DNA from: Streptomyces sp. Ru71
GTDB lineage: Bacteria; Actinomycetota; Actinomycetes; Streptomycetales; Streptomycetaceae
Assembly (NCBI RefSeq): GCF_002920535.1
Contig: NZ_PQSS01000016.1
Coordinates: 1-64,000, forward strand
DNA length: 64,000 bases
Direction of reading: 5' to 3'
Both the position numbers and the translations under genes were made by a program. A model generated the notes under the pieces. It was not told the origin of the DNA and did not search any database. It was given only the letters and a program-made list of their open reading frames with translations. Shown piece by piece: positions 16,546-24,716 of the stretch. The number at the start of each line of letters is the position of its first letter. The stretch's first letter is position 1.

Positions 16546-16943
16546 ACGACGATCTGTCATGGATGCTCGACAGCGCCCTGGAGATTCCCGGGGCTCTGCA
16601 CGCGGTCCTGATCTCGGCCGACGGTCTGTTGATGGCCCGGACGAAGGACTTCGACAAGGACGACGCCGACCGGGTCGCCGCCGCGATGAGCGGGGTGCAG
16701 TCCCTCAGCCGGTCGCTCGGCTTCTTCTGTGAGGACCCCCGGCACGCCTGGCGCCAGACCCTGGTGGAGTTCGACGGCGGCTGGGTGTTCCTGATCTCCG
16801 CCGGCGAGGGCGCCTACCTGGGCGTGTCCGCCGCCCCGGACGTCGACATGCAGGACATCACCTTCCGCATGCAGCAACTCGTCGGCCAGCTCGGCAAGGT
16901 GCTGGCCGCGCCGCCGCGCGAAGACCTCGGCGTGCACTCATGA
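16542..16943 (+). CDS. cvnB: Conservon roadblock/LC7 protein CvnB
   Basis: 133 aa, a single roadblock/LC7 domain (LDSALEIPGALHAVLISADGLLMA, residues ~8-31 in short blocks; LVEFDGGWVFLISAGEG). Roadblock proteins act as GTPase partners, and CvnB is thought to link CvnA to the GTPase CvnD. GTG at 16542 overlaps the cvnA stop (GTGA) and the stop overlaps the cvnC start (ATGA), so translation is coupled. Confidence 0.92.
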   Translation: MNDDLSWMLDSALEIPGALHAVLISADGLLMARTKDFDKDDADRVAAAMSGVQSLSRSLGFFCEDPRHAWRQTLVEFDGGWVFLISAGEGAYLGVSAAPDVDMQDITFRMQQLVGQLGKVLAAPPREDLGVHS

Positions 16944-17317
16944 GCGGCTACGAGGACTGGGAGCCCGAGGCCGCGCCCTTAGTGCGTCCGTACGTCATCA
17001 CCAAGGGGCGCGGACTGCCCGACGACGAGCAGCTCTCCCTGATCACCCTCGTCACGGCGGCTCCCGAAGAGGGACAGCGGCCCACCCGGCTGTCGCCCGA
17101 GGAACAGCGGCTGCTGGACATCTGTTCCGCCGGCTACCTCTCGGTCGCCGAGATCGCGGGGCACACCCGGCTGCCGCTCGGCGTCGTGAGGATCCTCCTC
17201 GCCGCCCTGGCGGAGGGCGGCTACCTCATCACCCGCCCGCCCGTGGCCCGTGCCCCCCTCGCCGACCGGGAGATCCTAGAGGAGGTACTGAATGGTCTCC
17301 GCGCCAAGTTCGGCTGA
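16940..17317 (+). CDS. cvnC: Conservon DUF742 protein CvnC
   Basis: 125 aa DUF742 protein with the family start VRPYVITKGR and a winged-helix-like core (LLDICSAGYLSVAEIAGHTR, then LPLGVVRILLAAL). It is always found with CvnB and CvnD and forms part of the conservon complex; a specific activity is not established. It overlaps cvnB by 4 bp and cvnD by 26 bp. Confidence 0.92.
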   Translation: MSGYEDWEPEAAPLVRPYVITKGRGLPDDEQLSLITLVTAAPEEGQRPTRLSPEEQRLLDICSAGYLSVAEIAGHTRLPLGVVRILLAALAEGGYLITRPPVARAPLADREILEEVLNGLRAKFG

Positions 17318-17903
17318 GCCCGCCCGGCTCGGTGCGCAGGCGTACGTCCGCGGCGGTGCCGACCAGACCGCGGTGAAGATCCTCGTCGTCGGTCACTTCG
17401 CGGTGGGCAAGACCACCTTCATCGGCTCGATCTCCGAGATCGAGCCGCTGTCCACCGAGGAGACCATGACCCGGGCGGGGGAGGGGATCGACGACCTCAA
17501 GGGCGTGACCGGCAAGACCACCACCACGGTCGCCATGGACTTCGGCCGCCTCACCATCAGCGACCGGGTCGTGCTGTACCTGTTCGGCACCCCCGGACAG
17601 ACGCGGTTCGTGCAGATGTGGGAGGACATGGCCCGCGGCGCGCTCGGCGCGCTGGTGCTCGTCGACCCGGAGCGGCTCGCGGACTCCTTCCCGGTGATCG
17701 ACCTCATCGAGCACTACGGCCTCGACTACGCCATCGCCGTCAACCACTTCGACGGCTCCCCGCTGCGCGACGAGGCGGCCCTGCGCGAGGCGCTGGACCT
17801 GCTCCAGGACACCCCCGTCGTGACCTGCGACGCGCGCGACGAGCAGTCGTCGGCCGCCGCGCTGACCACGCTGGTCCGCTATCTGCTGGATCGCGCGCGG
17901 TAA
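17292..17903 (+). CDS. cvnD: Conservon GTP-binding protein CvnD
   Basis: 203 aa Ras-like GTPase. The P-loop is GHFAVGKTTF (residues ~34-43), the G3 region LFGTPGQ and the base-recognition motif NHFDG (a variant of NKxD). It should bind and hydrolyse GTP and is the switch of the conservon. ATG at 17292 lies 26 bp inside cvnC with GAGGTAC upstream. A 158-bp gap carrying repeats separates it from the P450-like cvnE. Confidence 0.93.
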   Translation: MVSAPSSAEPARLGAQAYVRGGADQTAVKILVVGHFAVGKTTFIGSISEIEPLSTEETMTRAGEGIDDLKGVTGKTTTTVAMDFGRLTISDRVVLYLFGTPGQTRFVQMWEDMARGALGALVLVDPERLADSFPVIDLIEHYGLDYAIAVNHFDGSPLRDEAALREALDLLQDTPVVTCDARDEQSSAAALTTLVRYLLDRAR

Positions 17904-17939
17904 CGCTCCGCTGGGGTGCGGTATCGCTCCGCTGGGGTG
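17904..17939 (+). repeat. Two 15-bp direct repeats between cvnD and cvnE
   Basis: CGCTCCGCTGGGGTG occurs at 17904-17918 and 17925-17939, 21 bp apart, directly after the cvnD stop. Role unknown. Confidence 0.6.
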
Positions 17940-17968
17940 GGGTGACGTGTTTCGGCCGCGGCGTCGTC

Positions 17969-17997
17969 GTGGCTGGTCGCGCAGTTCCCGCGCCCCT
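17969..17997 (-). repeat. Dispersed 29-bp intergenic repeat, copy 1
   Basis: Reverse-orientation copy of the GGGGCGCGGGGAACTGCGCG-ACCAGCCAC element (here with one G fewer in the run). It lies between cvnD and cvnE. Other copies are at 23551, 31136 and 59669. Confidence 0.75.
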
Positions 17998-18061
17998 GCG
18001 GGGCGCTCCGCGCCCCCGGGACGTCGCTCCCTCACCCCCGGCACACCCCCAAGGAACTGAC

Positions 18062-19408
18062 ATGGACGCTCACACCCCCGCCCCGGTGCCCCCGCCCGGG
18101 TGCCCGGCGCACGGCTCCGGCGGCCGGGTGCCGCTGTACGGGCCGGAGTTCGCGGCCGACCCGCAGGCGTACTACGCCTATCTGCGCCACTACGGGGCCG
18201 CCGCGCCCGTCGAGCTCGCCCCGGGCGTCGAGGCGACCCTCGTCACCGACTACACCGCGGCCCTGCAACTCCTCCAGGACTCCGGCACGTTCCGCAAGGA
18301 CGCGCGCCGCTGGCGGGCCATGAACGAGGGCAAGATTCCCGCCGACAGCCCGGTCGCGCCCCTGCTGTCCTACCGGCCCAACTGCATGTTCGCCGACGGC
18401 GCCGAGCATCTCCGGCTGCGCCAGGCGGTCACCGACTCCCTGGCCCGCGTCGATGTACGGCGGCTGAGCCGCAGCACCGAGCAGATCTCCACCTACCTGA
18501 TCGACCAGTTCGCCGGACGCGGCTCGGTCGACCTGTGCGGCGACTACGCCAAGCAGCTGCCGCTGTTCGTCTTCAACGAGCTCTTCGGCTGCCCGGCCGA
18601 CATCGGTGACCGGGTGCTGTTCGGCAGCTCCGGAATGTTCGACGGCGTCAACGCCGAGAAGGCCGTCGGAGTGATGTTCGCGGCCATCGGCGAGCTGGTC
18701 GCGCTGAAGCGGGCCAAGCCGGGCGACGACGTCACGAGCTGGCTGATGCAGCACCAGTCGGCGCTCACCGACGAGGAGATGGTGCACCAGCTCGCGCTGC
18801 TGCTCGTCGCGGGCAACGAACCGCTGCGCAACCTCATCGGCAACACCCTGCACCGCCTGCTCACCCACGACGCCTACGCCCACCGGGGCGGTCTGATCGA
18901 CGAGGCCCTGGACGACACGCTGTGGGAGAACCCGCCGCTGCAGAACCTGGCGCCCCACTACCCGGCCGTGAACCTGGAGTTCGCCGGACAGCAGCTCCAG
19001 GCCGGCGACCTGGTGCTGGTCAGCTTCGCGGCCGCCAACACCGGCCCCGCGCTGGCCTCCGCCCGGGAGGCGGGCAGCAACCGGGCGCACCTGGCGTGGA
19101 GCGCGGGCCCGCACGCCTGCCCGTCCAAGGAGCCGGCGCGGCAGATCACCGTCACGGCCGTGGAGAACCTGCTCAACCGGCTGCCGGACATCGAACTCGC
19201 CGTCCCGGCCGACAGCCTCACCTGGCGCCCCGGGCCCTTCAGCCGTGGCCTCGTCGCCCTCCCGGCCCGGTTCACCGCGGCCGCGACCGCCGGCCGTGCC
19301 CCGGCCGCGCCGCACACGCCGAGCCCGTCGGTCCCAGCGCCCGAGGCCCCGCGCAAGCAGGAACGCGGCGGCCTGTGGAGCCAGTTCCTCACCTGGCTGT
19401 CGAAGTAG
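18062..19408 (+). CDS. cvnE: Conservon cytochrome P450-like protein CvnE, degenerate motifs
   Basis: 448 aa P450 fold, as found at the end of some conservons (RarE). The heme-ligand loop reads WSAGPHACPS with C353, so the axial cysteine is kept. The K-helix ExxR is replaced by DDTLWENPP (~284-292; Glu to Asp, Arg to Trp) and the I-helix A/GGxxT by AGNEP (~249-253), losing the oxygen-activating Thr. It may bind heme without normal monooxygenation, or act as a structural or signalling partner (inference). ATG at 18062 follows AAGGAA. The C-terminal ~35 residues are Pro/Ala-rich. Confidence 0.88.
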   Translation: MDAHTPAPVPPPGCPAHGSGGRVPLYGPEFAADPQAYYAYLRHYGAAAPVELAPGVEATLVTDYTAALQLLQDSGTFRKDARRWRAMNEGKIPADSPVAPLLSYRPNCMFADGAEHLRLRQAVTDSLARVDVRRLSRSTEQISTYLIDQFAGRGSVDLCGDYAKQLPLFVFNELFGCPADIGDRVLFGSSGMFDGVNAEKAVGVMFAAIGELVALKRAKPGDDVTSWLMQHQSALTDEEMVHQLALLLVAGNEPLRNLIGNTLHRLLTHDAYAHRGGLIDEALDDTLWENPPLQNLAPHYPAVNLEFAGQQLQAGDLVLVSFAAANTGPALASAREAGSNRAHLAWSAGPHACPSKEPARQITVTAVENLLNRLPDIELAVPADSLTWRPGPFSRGLVALPARFTAAATAGRAPAAPHTPSPSVPAPEAPRKQERGGLWSQFLTWLSK

Positions 19409-19482
19409 CCGGAAAAGAGGGGGTGATCCAGACAACACCCGTCAACTCCCGCCCCTTGCATGACGGTTAAACCAGGGGGGTA

Positions 19483-19511
19483 GTGAGGAACGCGGTAATC
19501 CGCTTCCTCAC
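19483..19511 (+). promoter_or_regulatory. Strong hairpin in the prenyltransferase leader
   Basis: GTGAGGAA(C)GCGG-TAAT-CCGCTTCCTCAC forms a 12-bp stem with one bulged C and a 4-nt loop, ending 8 bp before the ribosome site of the gene at 19529. It could attenuate or stabilise the prenyltransferase mRNA, or end cvnE transcription. Confidence 0.6.
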
Positions 19512-19528
19512 GAGACAAGGGAGGTGTC

Positions 19529-20707
19529 GTGGGACGAATATCCGCCGACGCCGCTTTCATACAACGCCCCCCGACGAAGGACACGCCGATACCCGCCCCC
19601 GCCGGCGGGTATCGGCATGAGAAGGAAAGACCCGGCACCCTGGGCGAACGCACGGCCGGCCAGCTCAGACGGCTCGCCGCCGTCGTCGGACTCGACCCGG
19701 ACGACGCGGACGCCTACGCCGACGCCCTGCTCACCCTCCTCGGGCCGGTGGCCCAGCGGCCGCTGGACCTGCCACCGCCCTCGGCCACCTTCCTCTCCGA
19801 CGACCACACCCCCGTCGAGTTCTCCCTCTCCTTCACCCCCGGTGCGGCCCCCGTGCTGCGTGTCCTGCTCGATCCCGGCTGTGGCGCAGGCAGCCTGGCG
19901 CGGGCGGGGCGCGTCGGCCTGGAGGCCGTCCGGGCGATGGCCCGCCGCTGGAACTTCGGCACCGACCGGCTTGAGGAGCTGGCCGACCTGTTCCTGCCGT
20001 CCACCGTCGAAGGCCCGCTGGCCCTGTGGTGCGCGCTGGAACTGCGCCCGGGCGGCACCCCGCAGGTGAAGGTCTACCTCAACCCGGCGGCAGGCGGCCC
20101 CGAGGCAGCCGCCGCCACCGTCCGCGAGGCCCTGCACCGGCTCGGTCACGGCAAGGCGTACGACGCCCTGCCGTCCGCCGACCGTCCGCTGTTCTTCGCC
20201 CTCGACCTCGGCGACTGGGCGGAGCCCCGGGTGAAGGTCTACCTCGCCCACCACGGCCTGACCGCCGCCGAGGCCGGCGGCCTGTCCCGGATGGCGCCCG
20301 GTCCCGCGCCCGCGGAGATCGAGGAGTTCTTCACCCTCGCGGGCGGCATGGACGCACGGCTGGACCGTCGCCCCGGCCAGTCCTGCCACGCCTTCACGGA
20401 GACGGCCACGGGACTGCCCAGCGGCTTCACCCTGTACGTCCCGGTGCGCGAGCACGTCGCCCACGACGGGGAGGCCCTGGAGCGGGCGCGAACGCTGCTG
20501 ACCCGCTACGGCATCGACCCGGCCCCGCTGGCCCGCTCCCTGTCCGCCGTCACCACCCGCCGCCTCACCGACGGCGTGGGCCTGGTCGCCTACCTGGCCC
20601 TGGCCCACCAGCACGGCCGCCCGCCACGGGTGACCGTGTACGTCTCCTCGGAGTGCTACCGGATCCGCCCCCCGGCCGCGGTGCCGGTGACCGAGACCGT
20701 CGGCTGA
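19529..20707 (+). CDS. Aromatic (indole/tryptophan) prenyltransferase, DMATS family
   Basis: 392 aa ABBA-fold prenyltransferase related to bacterial dimethylallyl-tryptophan synthases. Recognisable blocks are KVYLNP, PRVKVYLAHHG, GFTLYVPVREH and RVTVYVSSECY; these repeated Lys/Tyr-bearing beta strands bind the diphosphate and shield the carbocation. It lacks DDxxD motifs, as expected. Expected reaction: transfer of dimethylallyl from DMAPP to an indole ring. GTG follows GGGAGG with a short spacer. A flavin monooxygenase gene faces it 50 bp downstream, as DMATS and FMO are paired in other Streptomyces. The exact acceptor and position are not predictable. Confidence 0.85.
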   Translation: MGRISADAAFIQRPPTKDTPIPAPAGGYRHEKERPGTLGERTAGQLRRLAAVVGLDPDDADAYADALLTLLGPVAQRPLDLPPPSATFLSDDHTPVEFSLSFTPGAAPVLRVLLDPGCGAGSLARAGRVGLEAVRAMARRWNFGTDRLEELADLFLPSTVEGPLALWCALELRPGGTPQVKVYLNPAAGGPEAAAATVREALHRLGHGKAYDALPSADRPLFFALDLGDWAEPRVKVYLAHHGLTAAEAGGLSRMAPGPAPAEIEEFFTLAGGMDARLDRRPGQSCHAFTETATGLPSGFTLYVPVREHVAHDGEALERARTLLTRYGIDPAPLARSLSAVTTRRLTDGVGLVAYLALAHQHGRPPRVTVYVSSECYRIRPPAAVPVTETVG

Positions 20708-20757
20708 CCCCGGCGCGCAGGCTCCCCCGAGGCACGACCGCCGGGGGAGCCGGCCCG

Positions 20758-22041
20758 TCACCCGCGCTGCAACTCGGCCAGGTACGCGCCGACGTCCACC
20801 TGGATCGAGGCGCCCTCACGGCTGCCGTACCGCTCGGCGATGCCGGTGAGGTAGGCGTCGATCTCCTTGCGCATGACGTCCTCGGCCGGCAGGGACACCT
20901 CGCCGTCCACCAGCTCCGCCACCCAGCGGGCCTGCGCCTCCACGAGCCGCGTGATCGAGCCGACGGGCCGGATCAGACCGACGAAGTACAGCCCCGGGTG
21001 CCCGGGCGCCACGATCCGCTTGTACAGCTCCACCACGCCCCGCTCGTCCGCCGGGCAGCCGGCCGGCAGGAACGGGAACGCCATGCGGAACCCGGTGCAG
21101 TACACGACGGCGTCGGCCGCCACGCTGCTCCCGTCGGAGAAGACCACACGGTCGCCGTCCAGGGACTCGATCGCCGGCTTCGGGACGACGGCGCCGTGCC
21201 GGATACGGCTGAGGATCTCGTCGGAGATGGTCACGGCCGACGAGAAGATCGGATGGTCCGGCTCCGGCAGCCCGTAGTCCGCCAGCCTTCCCCGCGCCAC
21301 CAGCAGCGCGTTCTCCACGAACCGGCGCTGCTCGGGGAAGGACATCGCGGTGAACCACGGCGCCTCGGCGATGAGGTCCACGGACATGCCGAACAGCTGC
21401 TTGGGGATGATGTGCAGTCCCCGCCGCACGGACAGCCAGGTCCTGTCGGCGTACCGGGACAGATCGGCGGCGATGTCGACGGCGGAGGCGCCGAGCCCCA
21501 CCACGACCACCCGCCGGCCGGCGAAGTCGCTGCCGTCCCGGTAGTCCATGGAGTGCAGAATCGATCCGCCGAACGTGTCGGCGCCGGGCGGCAGCTGCGG
21601 CATCGCCGGCAGGGTGTTGTGCCCCGAGGCGACGACCACCTGCGAGAACACCCTCTCCCTCACGCCCCCGGCGTCCCGGCTGCGCACGACCCACCTGCCG
21701 CCCGCGTCCGGCCGTACGGAGAGCACCTCGGTCCGCAGCTCGATCCGGTCCGACAGCCCGGCCCACTCGGTGAAGGCGCGCAGATAGGCGGCCACATCGC
21801 TGTGCCGGGGGTAGAGGGGCAGCTCGGCACCCATGGGGAAGTCGGCGTAACCGGTGAGCTCCTTGGCGCTGTTCAGATGCAGGGCCAGATAGGCGGGCCC
21901 CCGCTCCCCGGCCCCGGGCTGCCGCCAGATCCCCCCGACATCCGGTGCCTTCTCCAGGCACACGAAGTCGATGCCGCGGGCGTTGAGCGCGTGTGCGGCC
22001 GCCAGTCCGGACAGGCCCGCACCGATCACGCACACGCTCAC
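20758..22041 (-). CDS. Flavin-containing monooxygenase (class B)
   Basis: 427 aa. FAD-binding [12 protein letters not shown] is at the N-terminus, the FMO/BVMO-type signature [13 protein letters not shown] in the middle (~residue 160), and NADPH-binding [16 protein letters not shown] follows. Class B FMOs oxygenate N or S atoms or ketones. Next to a prenyltransferase, N-oxygenation of a prenyl-tryptophan toward an oxime or nitrile is plausible by analogy with the S. coelicolor DMATS/FMO pair (inference). GTG at 22041 was chosen; the longer frame adds 30 residues without FMO similarity. Confidence 0.88.
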   Translation of the reverse strand: MSVCVIGAGLSGLAAAHALNARGIDFVCLEKAPDVGGIWRQPGAGERGPAYLALHLNSAKELTGYADFPMGAELPLYPRHSDVAAYLRAFTEWAGLSDRIELRTEVLSVRPDAGGRWVVRSRDAGGVRERVFSQVVVASGHNTLPAMPQLPPGADTFGGSILHSMDYRDGSDFAGRRVVVVGLGASAVDIAADLSRYADRTWLSVRRGLHIIPKQLFGMSVDLIAEAPWFTAMSFPEQRRFVENALLVARGRLADYGLPEPDHPIFSSAVTISDEILSRIRHGAVVPKPAIESLDGDRVVFSDGSSVAADAVVYCTGFRMAFPFLPAGCPADERGVVELYKRIVAPGHPGLYFVGLIRPVGSITRLVEAQARWVAELVDGEVSLPAEDVMRKEIDAYLTGIAERYGSREGASIQVDVGAYLAELQRG

Positions 22042-22079
22042 GCGGCCCCCCACGCAATGGTCACCAATCGTTTTCGCAC

Positions 22080-22094
22080 GGGCATTGACTGCCC
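22080..22094. promoter_or_regulatory. Short inverted repeat upstream of the FMO gene
   Basis: GGGCA-TTGAC-TGCCC lies about 40 bp before the FMO start. Small and possibly fortuitous. Confidence 0.25.
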
Positions 22095-22137
22095 ATCGAA
22101 CACTTGAATCACACCGGCCACACCGTGGCATGCGCCA

Positions 22138-22473
22138 CTACGGCCCCTCGACCGCGAGCGAGCGCCGGGTGACGCGCTCCAGATGCCGCGCGAACACGTC
22201 CCGGGCCTCCGGCGTCAGCGTGCGCAACGCGACCAGAGCCGTGATGACGACGTCGCACAGCTCGCCCTGCACGTCCTCCCAGGTGTGGCTGGTCCCCTTG
22301 CGGGGGTTGTGCCCCGTGGCACCGATCACGGCCTGGGCGACCTCACCGACCTCCTCGGACAGCTTGATCACCCGAAGCAGCAGCCCGTCGGCGCCGCCCG
22401 CCTCCCGGTGCTCCTCCAGCCACCCCCACAACTGCTCGACGGCACCCCACAGCTCGACGTCAGGCTCACTCAT
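22138..22473 (-). CDS. MazG-like nucleotide pyrophosphohydrolase
   Basis: 111 aa, all-alpha NTP pyrophosphatase. The metal-binding pairs are visible as LSEEVGEVAQAV and GELCDVVITALVAL (ExxE and ExxD). Such enzymes remove non-canonical or surplus nucleoside triphosphates. ATG at 22473 has only a weak ribosome site. It lies between the DoxX and FMO genes on the same strand, with gaps of 37 and 96 bp. Confidence 0.85.
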   Translation of the reverse strand: MSEPDVELWGAVEQLWGWLEEHREAGGADGLLLRVIKLSEEVGEVAQAVIGATGHNPRKGTSHTWEDVQGELCDVVITALVALRTLTPEARDVFARHLERVTRRSLAVEGP

Positions 22474-22510
22474 GCCGGGCAGCCTGCCACGCCGGCCCCG
22501 ACGGACGGCT

Positions 22511-23056
22511 CTAGTCCTCCTCGAACAGGGCCTCCTGCTCGCCCTCCCGCTGCCGGCGCAGCTGCTTGACGCGGGCGCCGATGACGAGGGCGGTGCCGAG
22601 GCCCGTCGCGGCCAAGGCGACCGGGACCATCCAGCCGCGGTTCACGGCGTGGCCCAGCACCGCGTCGAGGGAAAGCCGGCCGGGACCGGTGACGGCGAGG
22701 CCGGCGGCGGTCAGGCCCAGGGAGGCGGCGTACTCGTAGCCGCCGCTCTGGGCGAAGAAGCCGTTGGGGGCGTGCACGGCGGCGGCTCCCGCCATCGCGC
22801 CGGCCGCGGACGCGCCGGCGGCCGGGGTGGCCAGGCCCATCGCCAGCAGCACGCCGCCACCGGTCTCGGCCAGGCCGGCCGCCATCGCGCTGGCCTTGCC
22901 GGGCCGGTAGCCGACGGACTCCATGAACTGCCCGGTCCCCTCCAGGCCGTGCCCGCCGAACCACCCGAACAACTTCTGCGTCCCGTGCGCGACCAGCACA
23001 CTGCCGGTGCCCAGCCGGAGCAGCAACAGCCCCAGATCACGTCGATCGAACGTCAC
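22511..23056 (-). CDS. DoxX-family membrane protein
   Basis: 181 aa with four hydrophobic segments. LGLLLLRLGTGSVLVAHGTQ, then KLFGWFGGHG and TGQFMESVGYRPG match DoxX/SURF4-like proteins. DoxX proteins are linked to quinone or thiosulfate redox chemistry and oxidative stress; the role here is not known. The C-terminus after the last helix is basic, then acidic (RRQREGEQEALFEED). GTG follows GGGAG. Confidence 0.88.
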   Translation of the reverse strand: MTFDRRDLGLLLLRLGTGSVLVAHGTQKLFGWFGGHGLEGTGQFMESVGYRPGKASAMAAGLAETGGGVLLAMGLATPAAGASAAGAMAGAAAVHAPNGFFAQSGGYEYAASLGLTAAGLAVTGPGRLSLDAVLGHAVNRGWMVPVALAATGLGTALVIGARVKQLRRQREGEQEALFEED

Positions 23057-23129
23057 GCTAACTCCCTGGCCGGCGGAACATCACCCTCCCAAGGTGCCAC
23101 CGAATCCCCTGCCCCACCTCTCGCGACCC

Positions 23130-23579
23130 CCCGTTCGGGTACCGAGAGCTGCGGCGGACCGGAGGTGGGCTACGCAGCCCGGCGTCGACTTGTGCCCGGC
23201 GCTGCGGCGGCCCGGGGGCGGGTGGCGCAGCCCGGCGCGACGGGGTGCCGCTGCGCCCACCCGTGCCGCCCCAGCGGCACGACTGCCCGCAGCTATGCGG
23301 ATACGGGTGCCGCCCCCGCGCGGCGGCGGCACCCGTGCCGGTAGCGGCGACGGCCCGCAGCCGCGTACGGCGGGAGGGGACGGGGTGGGGGGTGTCCGCC
23401 CGCAGCGGCCGGCACCGCCAACGGCACCCGTGTCGGGGACAGTGGGCCGGACCGAGGACGGATACCCCCACCCCGGCCCCGACCCACCCACCGGCCGGAG
23501 GCGCTACGCACGCCACGACGCGACCGCAACGGGCCGCCGCAGGCATATAAGGGGCGCGGGGAACTGCGCGACCAGCCAC
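23130..23579 (+). repeat. Long dispersed intergenic element, copy 1
   Basis: The best-conserved part (23367-23579) matches 59482-59697 along its length, for example GGTGTCCGCCCGCAGCGGCC and GGACAGTGGGCCGGACCGAG. Upstream, GCGCCCACCCGTGCCGCC (23253) and GGCACGACTGCCCGCAGCT (23276) also recur in the same order. The 3' end is the 29-bp dispersed repeat. There are no transposase, terminal inverted repeats or coding bias. Confidence 0.7.
23551..23579 (+). repeat. Dispersed 29-bp intergenic repeat, copy 2
   Basis: GGGGCGCGGGGAACTGCGCG followed by ACCAGCCAC. It forms the 3' end of the long element and is preceded by CAACGGGCCGCCGCAGGCA. Confidence 0.8.
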
Positions 23580-23831
23580 AACGCAACCCGCAGGCGAAAT
23601 GTACGGCAGCCGCCCCACCGCGCTCGGTGCGCACCCCGTAGGGCCCACCCCCTCCCGACGCGCAGTGGAACGGCTGCCGTCTCCCCCCTCGGTATTGGCT
23701 TACGGAACCCCCGTGCCCCAACTGTGAAGCTCTAGTGAAGGAAAGTTGAGCATACGTCGACCACCCCCCGCAATGGGCCGGATATCCAAATTCCGCTTCT
23801 CCCGGTCGAAGCACCCAACCCCAGAGCCCCC

Positions 23832-24602
23832 TCAGCCCCGCCCCACATACGGCATCGTCGTAGCCAGCACCGTCGCGAACTGCACGTTCGCCTCCAACGG
23901 CAACTCCGCCATGTGCCGCACGGTGCGCGCCACATCGGCCACGTCCATCACCGGCTCAGGAACCACGGAACCGTCCGCCTGCAGCGCCCCGGTCTGCATA
24001 CGGACCGTCATGTCCGTCGCCGCGTTGCCGATGTCGATCTGCCCCACCGCGATCCGGTACGGCCGCCCGTCCAGCGACAGCGCCTTCGTCAGCCCCGTCA
24101 GCGCATGCTTCGTCGCCGTGTACGGCGCCGAGTGCGGCCGGGGCACATGCGCCGAGATGGAGCCGTTGTTGATGATCCGCCCACCCTGCGGCGACTGCTC
24201 CTTCATCTGCCGGTACGCCGCCTGGGCGCACAGGAACGCCCCGTTGAGGTTGGTGTCCACCACATGCCGCCAGGCGTCGTAGGGCAGTTCCTCCACCGGC
24301 ACCCCGCCCGGCCCGAACGTGCCGGCGTTGTTGAACAGCAGGTCCACCCGCCCGAACCGCTCCACGGTCGCGGCGAACAGCGCCGTCACCGACTCCGGTT
24401 GCGTCACATCCGTCGGCACGGCCAGCGAGGCGCCCTCCGGCACCAGCCCCGCCGTCTCCTGAAGACTCTCGACGCGACGCCCGGCCAGGGCCACGGACCA
24501 GCCCGCGCGCAGCAGCTCCACCGCGACAGCGCGTCCGATGCCGGACCCGGCGCCGGTCACCACGGCGACCCCGCGCTGTTCGGTAACTCGTTCAGCGTTC
24601 AT
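23832..24602 (-). CDS. SDR-family oxidoreductase
   Basis: 256 aa classical short-chain dehydrogenase. [14 protein letters not shown] binds NAD(P), LFNNAG follows, SIS(A) supplies the catalytic Ser and YTATK the Tyr/Lys pair. The substrate is unknown. ATG at 24602 ([10 protein letters not shown]) is preferred to the upstream start. It is monocistronic, with six 11-bp direct repeats 47 bp upstream (24649-24716), suggesting dedicated control. Confidence 0.9.
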   Translation of the reverse strand: MNAERVTEQRGVAVVTGAGSGIGRAVAVELLRAGWSVALAGRRVESLQETAGLVPEGASLAVPTDVTQPESVTALFAATVERFGRVDLLFNNAGTFGPGGVPVEELPYDAWRHVVDTNLNGAFLCAQAAYRQMKEQSPQGGRIINNGSISAHVPRPHSAPYTATKHALTGLTKALSLDGRPYRIAVGQIDIGNAATDMTVRMQTGALQADGSVVPEPVMDVADVARTVRHMAELPLEANVQFATVLATTMPYVGRG

Positions 24603-24648
24603 GCTGCGGAAGCGTAGACAAGAGTCCACGTTCCGAAACTCTCATTCC

Positions 24649-24716
24649 GCCATCCGAACGCGCCATCCGAATGCCGTCCGAACGCCATCCGAACGGCATA
24701 CGAACGTCATACGAGC
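24649..24716 (-). promoter_or_regulatory. Six tandem 11-bp direct repeats upstream of the SDR gene
   Basis: Read on the minus strand the consensus is GTTCGGATGGC, repeated at 11-bp steps (units at 24649, 24662, 24673, 24684, 24695 and 24706 on the plus strand). One helical turn per unit is typical of PhoP-box or SARP direct-repeat operators, and GTTC matches the start of the PhoP unit. The left-most plus-strand unit is nearest the SDR. The right end covers the stop codon of the Gfo/Idh gene. Confidence 0.65.

Larger units (their letters stand above)
23057..23831. other. 775-bp intergenic region carrying a long dispersed element
   Basis: No gene is supported in either strand. From ~23130 to 23579 it carries a G-rich element that recurs at 59240-59697. 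The right ~200 bp are AT-richer. Confidence 0.65.

Noticed and set aside
23130..23579. Insertion sequence or transposon
   Set aside because: No transposase frame, no terminal inverted repeats and no target-site duplication were visible; kept as a dispersed repeat only.
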